Assembly: GCF_040054535.1 (NCBI RefSeq)
Contig: NC_090782.1
Location: 20,243,001 to 20,307,000, forward strand
Reading direction: 5' to 3'
DNA length: 64,000 bases
Origin: Antennarius striatus
Lineage: Eukaryota; Chordata; Actinopteri; Lophiiformes; Antennariidae
Shown here: positions 25,400 to 62,785 of the stretch, piece after piece
Position numbering within the stretch: the first letter of the stretch is position 1
Layout of the letters: each line of letters opens with the position of its first letter
Translations under genes and position numbers: made by a program
The notes under the pieces: model-generated
What the model saw: the letters and a program-made list of their open reading frames with translations, nothing else
The model's database searches: none
Told to the model about the DNA's origin: nothing

Positions 25400-28335
25400 A
25401 AATACTTTTATTAACTATTTTTCAGGTCTTACAAAAATATGACAAAATAAATTAAAAGAAATAAATAATCCCATTTCCCGTATTTCTGTTTAAAAGATTT
25501 TTTTTTTGTACAGTGGTACATTGGAAGAGCGTATGATGTTCAGCAAGTGAGGCTTCCATGAGGATGTCTAATCTTAAACTGAGGCTAGAGTAAGATTTTA
25601 ATGTAGCTGCGGTGATAATCTCACCAGTTCAAATCCACTCTTTAAATCCAGAAGACAGTGCATTTACAAAATTCAGTCCTTTCCTACCGATTTCACATTA
25701 AAGCGAGGTGTTAGGTCTAGAGAAGCCCAAATCTTTAAAAGAACTGCTGCTTTCTTTGTGACTCGCTGTCCTGATGCAAAGAAATAACACGGGGGCCGTC
25801 GTCGACATTTTGCCCCGTGAAGCCTTTGCCGAGACCCCAAACTTTTTCAAGATCTGTTAATTTAGCTTACTGTAATCAGTGCTCATTTTAAGACCCCAGT
25901 AATCATGTGCAGAATATGTCAGTCATATGTCGGCTAATGTTTTTGATTTGGTGGAAGTTTTCTATGAATTAGTAACTACATAGTCAGGTACGACCTAAAT
26001 GCCACTGTCGTGCCAGCATCAGCCAACGCCCTCGTCTGTTCCTACGAAACCGATTCTTATCAACATGAAGGTTAAAATGAAGATATCTTGAATTGATCAC
26101 ATGGTGGCGTCACTCATCCCTTGAATCCAAACGCTGCAGAAATGGAACTGTTACGAGACTATAATCAGTTACATCCCATTTCTTATCGCATGTCCTTTTA
26201 ATAACGGCCAGCCCTTGAGACTGAAACACGAGTTAGATTTCAGCCTACGTTTTACTACCCATTTATAATGAACATGACATCCAATTATAAAATAGGACAT
26301 AGGGTAGATTGACAATATAATGATGCAGTGACAAAAATTTGTTTCCTTATTGCATTTATGTCGCTGTGGGGGTTTTTTTTGTGCCAAATGGTGAAGGACA
26401 TTTTGGTCCAATGTGGGGGTTTTTTTTTTGGCCTTTGACTTAAGAGGTTCATACATATTGTAAAATGTTTACAGACACATTAAAACAGCCACAGAATACA
26501 AAAAAAAGTCTCTCAGTGACACCGTTACCCCTAGACTAGGCATATCTAAGTAGATGGATAAGATTATTTGACGTGTGATCAGGGGACAATGTTCACATAC
26601 TGGGGATGAGCTGTGAGGGCTAAAGGTAAAAAAAACAAATGAGGGGACATAAAGAAAAAATGCATAGAGTCTATAATGCAGTAAAAATGTGTGCTGTCGG
26701 GAGCTCGATTTTAAAGTATTAACATGTTAAGTCTCCTGCAACTCAAGTGTTATTGCCACCATTCTTGCCAGAGAGATGGAGTGGAAATGCATAGTTAATG
26801 TTTCCCTCTTACAGCTTACAGTGCGATGGCCTCTGAAATGTTCCTCCCTTGTCTAATTTCTTCTTAATACGTTTAAACTGCTGATGTTAGGAATTCAGAG
26901 TCAACAGGGAATCAGAACGACACATTTTGCTATGCGGAAAAAAAACTCTGGCGCCATCTTTTGGAGACCTGACAGAAGTGAAAAACTAACGGTAGATGAC
27001 GGGTTTTGAATAATGGAGGGACATAAATAGATCAACAGTGTTGATTATTATCAACAGTATAACCTGAAAAATACAGCTTTGGTAAAAAAAACAAAAAAAA
27101 CAAACAAAAAACGACATTCCCATCATCAACAGCAATGCAAAAAATTGTGCATATGAGAAAAATGTGGACCTCACTAAAACAGAATGTTTAGGAAATCCCA
27201 TAATGGCTGAGAGCAGATGCATGTAAGTAGAAATAATGTGTGAAAGGCGGGAGTGAAAACAATCCGGTTCTTGCATAATGTGATGAGGCAGTCTGGTGTT
27301 GGTCCTCCCTCATTTGGAGGGTGGGAGGGTGCCATGCAGGGGTTTAGTGCAAACGCTACTTTGATAACTCTAGACCTGTTTACCAAGTCTGGTTTGAGTT
27401 TTTGGGAGGGAACGCCATCTGCGATTACAAGGCGCTCTATGGGTTTGGATGGATAACGACACACAGTCATGATCTATTTTCACCATATTTTTACTTCTGC
27501 TCGCTTTTTGTCTTGTTTTTTTGCTTTTTTTGTCTTCTGCTCTCGCTCCCTGGGAGGAGTAACTGGTGTACGACGGCTAGATTGTGCTTTTTTTGGACAA
27601 ATCTTCCGTCACAGGATGGTGGGAAGTCTACAAAGCTCAGATGTCACCTCTGCTTTGAAAATAAAGCTGGTGATCGAGGATGCTTCAGAAAAGGAGGGCT
27701 ATGCACGACGATCGATAAGAATTAAAACACTGATTGATATTGCTTTTCAATTTCTCCACTTCGATATAAAAGCGAAGGGTCCAAGACTTCCTCACAGTTA
27801 AAAATGAGACATTATACTGTATAATGATCGCTTGTGACATCTAAAAACACTCTCATTAGTTACTTGATGCACAATCTGTGAACCTTTCACACCACTGTAT
27901 ACATTAATTATTGTTTTCTCTCCACCACAGACTGTTTTGGCTGATAGGATGATTAAAATTCATTGACTCAAAGTCAAGAAAAGGAGAAAAAAAAGCAGTT
28001 CTGCTTTAAAGGCTGAAAAATAAAAGAAATGCAGCTCATGCATTTCTTTATGTATTGCAGATAAGGATTTGTATGTCTGTGTGTGTGCATTTTTATTTGT
28101 CATGACAGATGAGCTTACATCTTTCTTTTAAAGCCTGTTTTTTTTTTGTTGTTTTTTTTTTTAACCGAACCTGAAGTCATCTCACATCGGCTCTTCATCC
28201 TTTTCTTCCTCTTTTTCAAGTACTCTGCACAATGTCTGTGACACACAGAAGGTAGGTCGGGTCTTTCCTCACAGTAAACGCACCAGTTCTTCTGTTCCGA
28301 CGCGACCAGCGACACGTCTGCTCTCTGAAGAGCTG
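25400..28335 (-). other. ano8: probable ano8 3' UTR, poly(A) signal at 25412-25407
   Basis: There is no coding exon between the ano8 stop and the dda1 tail. TTTATT at 25407-25412 is AATAAA on the - strand, which would give ano8 a 2.9 kb 3' UTR. Poly-A/T tracts lie at 27088-27115 and 28138-28163. Shorter 3' ends are possible. Confidence 0.4.
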
Positions 28336-53951
<25,616 letters not shown>

Positions 53952-54260
53952 GCTCTCTATCAGCGAGGAGCGACTGAAGATGAAGATATTCTCCGGGAAA
54001 TTGTGAGGTGGTGTTGCATCTCAGGGGGAAGGCAAAGCATGGGTGTAAGAGAGGCGAGCTGCGGGGAGGGGGGTGTCCGAGAGGTGGGTTAGATGAGTGT
54101 GAAAGTGAAGTGAAGGTTGTCGGTGAGGTGGAGGATCATCCTGGTAGTATTCCGGAGCAGATGCGCGTCTGTATGAAGAGCGCTCCTCCGGTGACTGAGG
54201 AGGAGGGACAAAGAGAGGGGAGGGCGGGGGAGGGAGGGAGGATGGGTGGCACACGCACCA

Positions 54261-55740
54261 TCACGCACACGCCTTGAAACCATTCAATAGTGTAGCCTGA
54301 CAATTTGATCAATATTGTCCCTGACTGTCTGCAAGGAATTCCTCCATCGGGAAATTAATGCGAGTGGATAATGTTGCAACATTCATTTCAGGCACAGTAA
54401 ACTTTTTGAATTTAGACTAAAAACCTTCATATTTTATGAGCATAATGAGTGTTTTTTGTGCTTGCCGTCCACTAAGAGTAATGTGATGTTTGTCTCCCTA
54501 CAGCGACCTCTGTCAGCAGGCAGTTTAAACCGGGGCCAGAAATAGAAGCTACTATATTAAGGCAAAACTCATTGAAAAAAAAAAAAGGTCACCTGATAAC
54601 ATTACTAATGTGATCACCCTAACGCTGCTATGTATTTTTATCTTTCATGCATTTAAGGCATACTATTGGAAGCAATAGCACTCAATGCAGAGTATATAAG
54701 GTGTATTACTTTTTCAGAAGTCCAGAAATTAATTTCCTCAAAGTTTCCAAGAAAAATAGATAATTGATTTTGACAATTTAATCTGCGCTAGACTGCAAAA
54801 GTATGTTTGAGATATTATACTTAGTATTTTCAACACCATCATAATTTTCATCGCAATCACAATTTTCAGTGGCAATTCTTTTCATCTCACACAGACATGC
54901 CACCATGCACACTTTGTATGTGGACCCATTGTAAACATGTCTGCTTATTCTGTTCATCACTGTGCTATCCCCATCAAAAACTACAAGCACAACTTGAAAG
55001 TGTGCTAAGCAAACTATAGAGTGTGTTTAATTTGTACATGCCAAGCAGGATAATTACACTCAGGCTTTCAACACTGGTTGAGCAGGCTCAGTCAGAACAT
55101 CCTCTTATAAATTATACTGCATGATCATGTCACACCACAGGAGCAGATGTTAACTGCATGATGTGTGTGTGAGAGAGAGTTGTGCAGGTGTGTGAGGTTG
55201 GTGGCAATAATTTGTATGGCATGAGGATTTTGTGTTCATTGATTAGATCTACGGCCTTTTTAACATCTGTTTGAGCAAATAAGACAAAAATATTTGTGTA
55301 CTGATAATGCCCAACAGCTGCAAGGTGGTAGCTGTCATGCTTGAGATAAATTACTGAGATCCTTGGTTAAAGATTGCCTTCTGGCCCTCAGGCCATGACT
55401 CCTTGACAAGTGCACAATTTGTCTCTTTGGCCATCCCTCTTATGTGCTGTGCTTCACTGTAGAGACACAGTGAAGCACAGCACTGTGTCTGTGAGTCTTC
55501 CCCCCGCAAGATTTACAGCCCCGCGTCTTTATTAAGCAGAAATTCTGCTTACTCACCACTCTCTGGGCTGACAGCTGGAGGGTGCTGCAGTGGGGCACTC
55601 GTGCACGTGCACGTGCACGCACACACACACACACACAAATCTAATAAAAAGGTATTTTACTTAGTATTAAAAGGAGTCGTCCATGTGAATTGACGCTCTG
55701 CATCGAAATACATGTAGCTACACGGACCAAAATAAAAGAC
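54261..55740. other. ano8/gtpbp3 head-to-head intergenic region
   Basis: No coding exon is seen. It holds a perfect 17-bp-arm hairpin (55444-55483) and a GTGCAC/CA repeat (55600-55637). The rest is AT-rich unique DNA. Confidence 0.65.
55444..55483. repeat. perfect inverted repeat, 17-bp arms, 6-nt loop
   Basis: GTGCTGTGCTTCACTGT (55444-55460) pairs exactly with 55467-55483 around AGAGAC. The arm is shorter than a microRNA precursor stem. It lies between the ano8 and gtpbp3 promoters. Confidence 0.92.
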
Positions 55741-55747
55741 GCACAGT

Positions 55748-55817
55748 GGGCGGGCTCAATTATGATTCAACGGGCTTGAACAAATAGGAGAGTAGAACGT
55801 CTCGCCCACCGACCAAT
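55748..55817 (+). promoter_or_regulatory. candidate gtpbp3 promoter: GC box and CCAAT box
   Basis: GGGCGGG (55748-55754) and CCAAT (55813-55817) lie 300-370 bp upstream of the gtpbp3 ATG, in a locally CpG-richer stretch. This fits a housekeeping promoter without a TATA box. Confidence 0.45.
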
Positions 55818-56117
55818 CAGAATCAGCAGAGGGAGCGCCGGCGTCACTGTTGAAAATATGTGCTTCAAGGAAGAGGTGTCAGCGGCATGAGTTTGACGAA
55901 GATGCTTTCACAGACTGTTTAAACGGTCACATTACGATTTTATTAATTTACTAATGAGCTTTATATTCACGGTATCTCCACGTAAACTTAGTTGTAAATG
56001 AGGAAGCAGTGATTTTTTTTTTTGCCAAGGACAGTCAGTTGTGTAATGGTCTGATGTGTAGAACATCAGCTAGAACATTAAGTTTAATGGTCTTCTGTCT
56101 TCTGTGGGTAAATAAAG

Positions 56118-56283
56118 ATGCAGTCATCAATTCGTCTCGGACTATGGAGAGCTGCTGTCCACTCACTTAAGACAAGGTTTGTTTCCATATTTCATATTCG
56201 AGCTCTGATCTCGGAAAGTAATGCTGCTTCAATCAGTTTTCCATAGTATTTTTATTCCAGGCACATATTCAGCTGGTAATCGC

Positions 56284-56348
<65 letters not shown>

Positions 56349-58697
56349 CCCTTTCCAACAATATGTATGCTGTGTATATGAAGATATAATAATAATAATA
56401 GTAATAGTAATAATAACAATATAATAATAATAATGTGACTATTTGACTCAATTGAAGTGTGTCTTCATATTTTCCTATCTCAAGCAGACGACCATTACCC
56501 TGCAGATTCCGAAGCGTCCACGATGGAGCCCCAGCAGGCCTGGCTGATGCTGAGTCCATCTTTGCTCTGTCGTCTGGTCATGGCAGGTGTGGAGTGGCAG
56601 TGGTCCGAGCCAGTGGTCCAGCATCATCTGCAGTTCTGAGGTCTATGGTTGGGCTCACAAGCAGCCTCCCCGCTCCACGCACAGCCCTGTTACGCAGTAT
56701 CACCGACCCCCAATCCAAAGAGGTGCTGGACCGAGGGCTTGTCTTGTGGTTTCCAGGTCTGTTCTCTTTCATAGAAATACGAATGAATATTTTATTTTAT
56801 TTACTTAATCCTAATTTGATTTGTACTGTGTAGACTTGTAGAAATGTTTACTAATACTTCCCTTATCCCACCAGTGGGCTTATCAACAAAAGAAAAGATG
56901 AGAAATAATTAAATAACTAATGCCAGTACAGTTGAGGTTTTATTTCAGTTGATTTCATTTTAAGATGTGTGTTATGTGAGATAGTTCTGTGGAGAGAGAA
57001 AACATAAAAGTAAAATTAAAAACACTCAGGATGATTTTGTTCCCCGTGAAAATTGAACTGGCTTGCTGTTGTCTCTCAGCTCCTCACAGTTTCACAGGAG
57101 AGGACTGTGTGGAGTTCCACATCCACGGTGGTCCTGCTGTGATCAGTGCCGTTTTACAGGCTCTAGGTAACACACCGATGTCATTCTATACATTTCACAC
57201 TTATATCATGTAATGCTTACATTTCTTTTTTTTACGATCCGTAAAATATTCTTTTTGACAAGTGTTTACATCTTACTCGAATGGCAGCACCCTCTAGAAA
57301 AGTGATGGAATCACCGTCATCCTCCTGAAAATGACTTCATTATAATCAAACCCGCATCCCAACAATGGGAATGATGTGAAAGATCTCATTGAGCACCTGA
57401 TCACGTACTGTTGAGGTAGTGATTGTGTCATCACTGGTCAATTACCTGACCCACAGTCCCTTATCATAAAAGAGTGGGGGACGTAGCTTGTTTTCTTCAA
57501 GCAGTCGTCTTTGTATGTGTAGTTTAATAGTCACCAGACAACCAACGTTAACTCTCGCACAAATGCAGATTTGTTGTTCTTCACTATAGATGCTTTTAGT
57601 CCAATCATCCATTTCTTCTCCATGTCCAACTCTAAGCTTCTCTTCTACTGTTTAGGTGTCAGTGCTGCTTTTCCTTTGTCTTTTCTGTTTGAAAATCCAT
57701 TTCATTCTGCTGATTTGTTTCTCAAATCTTGACTAGTGTTTCCACCAAGTTTTTATTCATTTGTTTTGTTGTACCTTTTCTATTTTCTATTCTGATGTCA
57801 TTTTGTTTTTACCCGCACCCCATTTTAGACACAATTGAATGGGAAACCACTAACATCTGTTGCCACACTCCAGACTGCCTTCTTGAATTAGTTTTATAAT
57901 CTTTTCCATTATTTTAATGACAGCTCTCTTATTGGGAGCACTTTTCTTGCAATTAGGCCAGTCCAACAGCTTGATATCCTCTACAGCCACTGTCTTTAAA
58001 CTGCAGTCTAATTTGCCTATGCTGACTATGCAAGTATTTGTTTTGGAAATGAAATTATTTAATTTTTCTCTTCAATATGGAGTGATTCCATACTTCTTCC
58101 TCTGCCTCATCTGCTTCATCTGAAAAAATATACCATTAATTCAAATGGCACAATTGTATTGTTTGAGGTATCTGTCATAAAGCCAGAATGCTCATCTATA
58201 AAGCAAAAACGGTTTTATGTCCTTTCTGTGGTTTGAAAGTGACCTATACAGTAATATCATTCTGTACAACCTCTAAATGCGAAGATTCCATGTGTTGTTC
58301 TTTACTGCAGTTCTCCGTTATGCCCTCTAGAGGGCAGTGCCGTATAATCAGAACTGCGCATTATAGCAAGCTACAAATTCATTGAAGATTAATCGCCGAT
58401 CAGATATTGTTGTATTGAGTTTACAGTGTTGAACATGACATTGTTGTATAATAAATACTATTTAAACAACCAAAACAAATGTTTTAATAATGTGAGATTA
58501 CAACCGGTCATTAGAAGAACAGGTGAATAATTCGCTCTAATTGATGGGTCATGATTTCATACACATGGTTTCAGACTCATTCTGGTCTCCTCTTGATGAG
58601 GGTTGAAAATGTGTGAAAATAATTATCCTGAACAGTTTTGCACGTTTTATTTCCAGTTGTACCACGAGTGACACCTTGACCTTGTGTTCTACCCTTC

Positions 58698-58774
<77 letters not shown>

Positions 58775-61700
58775 CGGTTTGTTTGCGTCGGTGTTGATGG
58801 TTTACAAGATGCATGTGCGCTTTGTGCCTGACTGATGTCTGCTCACTGCGTTTGTTGCACAGGAAGCGTGCCTGGCATGAGGCCCGCTGAAGCTGGAGAG
58901 TTCACGCGGCGAGCCTTTCAAGCAGGGAAACTGGGATTGACAGAGGTAAATAGAAAAGAGTGGAAAAAATTAATGAGATTAGCAAATTTCTCCATTTAGA
59001 TATTTTACTTTTGTCTTTTGCATTCAAACGTTTTTACATAAATAAAGATGATCAATTTGTGATTTAAAAAAACCCAAAAAAAACAGCAGGGTGAAAACCT
59101 TAACATAACAAACTGATCCTAATCTTAACAATCCTTGAAGGTGGAGGGGCTCGCAGACCTGATCCACGCTGAGACGGAAGCTCAGAGGAGACAGGCCCTC
59201 AGGCAGATGTCAGGAGAGCTGGGGCGCCTCTACCAGGACTGGACCCACAGACTGAAAGTGGTAGGTCCACAGCCTGAGTTGAAAACTTATTGGAAAAATT
59301 TAAATGAATTCTTGTACATTCTAGAAATGTGTATCACCTGGTCGACAAAGCCGCAGGTGAACAGAGTGCGGATAGTAAATTCCTACTTACCCCCTCCCCT
59401 TTGCTGCATATGCCCCTGGAGGAGGATCGCTCCGTGTTCGTGTCGGACATTTCCCTGGAAACAATGTTTTGGAAAGTACCTGTACTGTGCTGCAGGTCAG
59501 GCCTAGGAAGTGTCACATTCACACAGTGTTGTTTTATTTTTGTTTCCCATCTCCACAGATGCTTTTGCAGCTTACCCTCCATGATTAAGTTCACGAGATG
59601 CCTTCCTGTTTTCATGTTGCTGCAGCGTGTACTGTAAATGTTTTTCTATTCAGTACCGAGAATTAGGAGGTTTTGGAACATGTTGATAATTAGTGAAACC
59701 CATCCTGGCTTAAAGACAAGTTTAATTTTTTTTTTTTCTTGCAGGGATGTTAACGGAGGAAAAATTCCTATAAAATGCAATAAACCAAAATTTGCACACT
59801 CAGATTAAAATAGGTTATGGTGTCAATAACACATAACAATTACAATCTAACAAAATAAGCTATGTGGAATTGATCCTAATTGCATAGATCGCAGGTCTTC
59901 TTTTAAAGGTTTTAAAGGTCAATCACAATCTCTGATCACAGAGCTGTTGATGTCGTGCCAGATTAAAATCACAACTTTCTTAATGTATGAATGCTGTCCT
60001 CCTGTTCATTATGTAGTATCTGGCGCTGTGACTTCAGTTTTCCAAGCTTTTGGAAGTTTGATCTGGTCTTGTTTTGGCTCCAGATCTGATGCCGCTGAGA
60101 GACACCACTGAGCTGTTGATTTCTTTCCTGAGGAAAACCACTAATAAGCATTCAAGGACATATCACAGCTGGTTTTTATTTTGACTTTCCAAGAACAATA
60201 ATTGTTAAAATAATATCTCCAGCATTGCACCCTATCGTGCTGTAGCCGCTCTGGTGGGTTTTGTGTTTTTTCCTTCCTTCTTTCCTTCAGTACATCTGGC
60301 TTTCATGTTGGGTTGGATGGATTAAAACACAGCAGCTGCATGTTTGCCTTTAAGACAGGCAGACAATACAGACATTGATGTATTCTCTGCTGCAGCACGG
60401 CGTTTCTTATCTGCACTGCATCCTGTGTAGCATACCGTACACATGAACAAGGGTCAGAAAGTGTACTCAGTCTCGAAGGTGAGATAAATCAGATTGGGGG
60501 GAAGAGCAGAGTGCACTGGGCATATGGGAAAACGGTTGCCGTAAGACCGGAAATGAAAGGAACGTGTGATGAGTGTGACATGAAATAAAGGTTGCAGTGA
60601 TGATTGTAAGTTTATTTAATCACTCCTGTATGAAAGAATGACATGAGTTGAAACTGAAAACAGATTCCCAGTTCTTCTTCCACGTCAGTTCAGAGCAGAA
60701 GGTCACTGACCGCAGATGAACATCCAGACCTGATGGACGCCATCAGCCCCTCCTTTGCTGCGATCTGTTTTGATGAGCACAGAGCGCTGATCTTTCTGTT
60801 TACTGGCGCCGGTTCCGACCGGCTGCTCCAGGAGGTCTCCCTTGAGAAAGCGTTCAGCTTCTTGTTGACCGCTCACTCAGTGTATTTCCTGGAGGCATTT
60901 TAAATATGACATTATTTCTGACACCGATACCTGGGAATCCAGTTTATCAGAAGTGAACTGTCTGTATGTTAGGGGTCAAACCATCACTGAGCTTCAAAAC
61001 AATGCCCTTTTCTACCCTCCAGTTTCCCAGTTTCGTGAATGGGTTGCATGGATCAGGGGATTGTGATGCTTCCTGTATTTGTGCAGTCACACTACCATTG
61101 TGTTTCTGCCTGGTGTCAATCATCACACTGAACGTCTGGTGGTGGACGACTCGTGGTTTTCCTCTCTTTTGCTTCAAATTTGAGCCTCAAATTGATGTTT
61201 ATTTTGGAGGGCATCAACTCGTCTGAGAGTATTTTCCGCTCTATAAGGCACCCTGGACTATAACGCACACCTTCGATGAATGGCATATTCTAAAACCTTT
61301 TCACATATAAGGCGCACTGGATTATAAGGTCCATCAGATTATAAAGCACGCACTCAATGAATGGCCTATTTCAAAACTTTTTTTCATGTATAAGGTACAC
61401 TGTCAGTTTTTGAGAAAATTATGGGCTTTTAGGTGCGCCTTATAGTGCAGAAAATACTTTAATTTTAGCCTGTCCCCCCTCCCGTTTGATGCGTTGCAGT
61501 GTCTGGCTCACGTCGAGGCCTTCATAGACTTCAGCGAAGATGAGCTCATTGAAGATGGGGTCTTGGACCAAGGTACGTATGAACTTTGTTGCTTGTGTCG
61601 TGTCGTCCCTCGGGCTTTCAGGGCGGGGGCTGGGGGGGGGGGTGTTTGATGGCGGGGGGGTCAGAGGGCTCTGCTTCTCTCTGAGGACTGAGGGGGTCCA

Positions 61701-62721
61701 GCCGCCTTTCCTGTTTGCATCTTCGACAGCTCATCATGTGTGTTTGAGAAGCTAAAGACATCCAACGGCTCAAAAGACAATTTCCTGTAGGAAGTGTGGA
61801 GAAAAGGGTGGGGAGGGGGTTGTGGGGGGGGGGGGTAGAGGCATTCGTGTTGCCTTCAAAGCCAACCTGCCGTGTCAGTCAAAAGAGTGAGGTTGTCAGC
61901 AGCACGGTACAGTCTTAACATTCTCCCCAGGTTTCCCATGCTCGTGTGTGTGTGTGCGTGTGTGTGTGTGTGTGTGGTTGGGTGGGTGCACACCTGCATG
62001 AAGGATGTTTCCTGTGAGTCTGCTGCCTGTTTGGCATCGGCGGGGCTCTTAGATGTTGTGAACCCTGGGAACGACTTTGTTTTGGTGGCACGGAATGTGG
62101 TAAATAATAGCCTCGGCTCTAAATATAGCAAATCTGCCATACATACTTTCCGTTGACGGCTGTAAACGTACCGTAAATAACATGTTTATCAGTTTAACAT
62201 CTGAAGGGTTCTTATTTTTCTTTGTCAAAGTCAGATGAATTCATGCCAGTCAAGATTCTCAAAACGTTCAGATATTTATTCAAGAAAAATTATGTGCTGT
62301 TGGTATATTGAGTTGTCAAAACAATTTTTCCACCACATGCGGAAAGCGACTGATCCTTGACCCATTTTTCATCCAGACGAAGGGTGTCAGACATCGGAGG
62401 CCCGGCCTTCTTCCCTCAGAGGACAAAAATTCCTTTCACAAGGCAACGAAAGTGAAGTCAAACACAAAACCTTTGTCACGTCCTGTCCCTCCTCTCTATT
62501 TGTCTGCCTCTGTGCCCCCCCTCCCCTCCCAACCCTCCTACAGTGGATAGGTTGGTGTCTAATCTCCAGGCAGAGATAGAACGACATTTAAAGGATGAGA
62601 GGAGGGGTGAGCGCCTACGCAGCGGAGTCCAGGTGGTGATCGCAGGAGCCACCAATGCGGGAAAAAGCAGCCTCCTGAACACATTGTGTAAGAAGTCCTC
62701 AGTAACTCACCCCACACACAC

Positions 62722-62785
<64 letters not shown>

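Larger units (their letters stand above)
56118..58945 (+). other. gtpbp3: gtpbp3 presequence and TrmE N-terminal (folate-binding) domain
   Basis: Exons 1-4 encode an Arg-rich amphipathic presequence, then the family's [21 protein letters not shown] opening, where bacterial MnmE has an IxAIAT...G(R/K)GGIGIVRxSG. After it come [20 protein letters not shown] and [20 protein letters not shown]. These are the most conserved segments of MnmE proteins; the domain binds the one-carbon tetrahydrofolate donor and dimerises. Confidence 0.94.
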
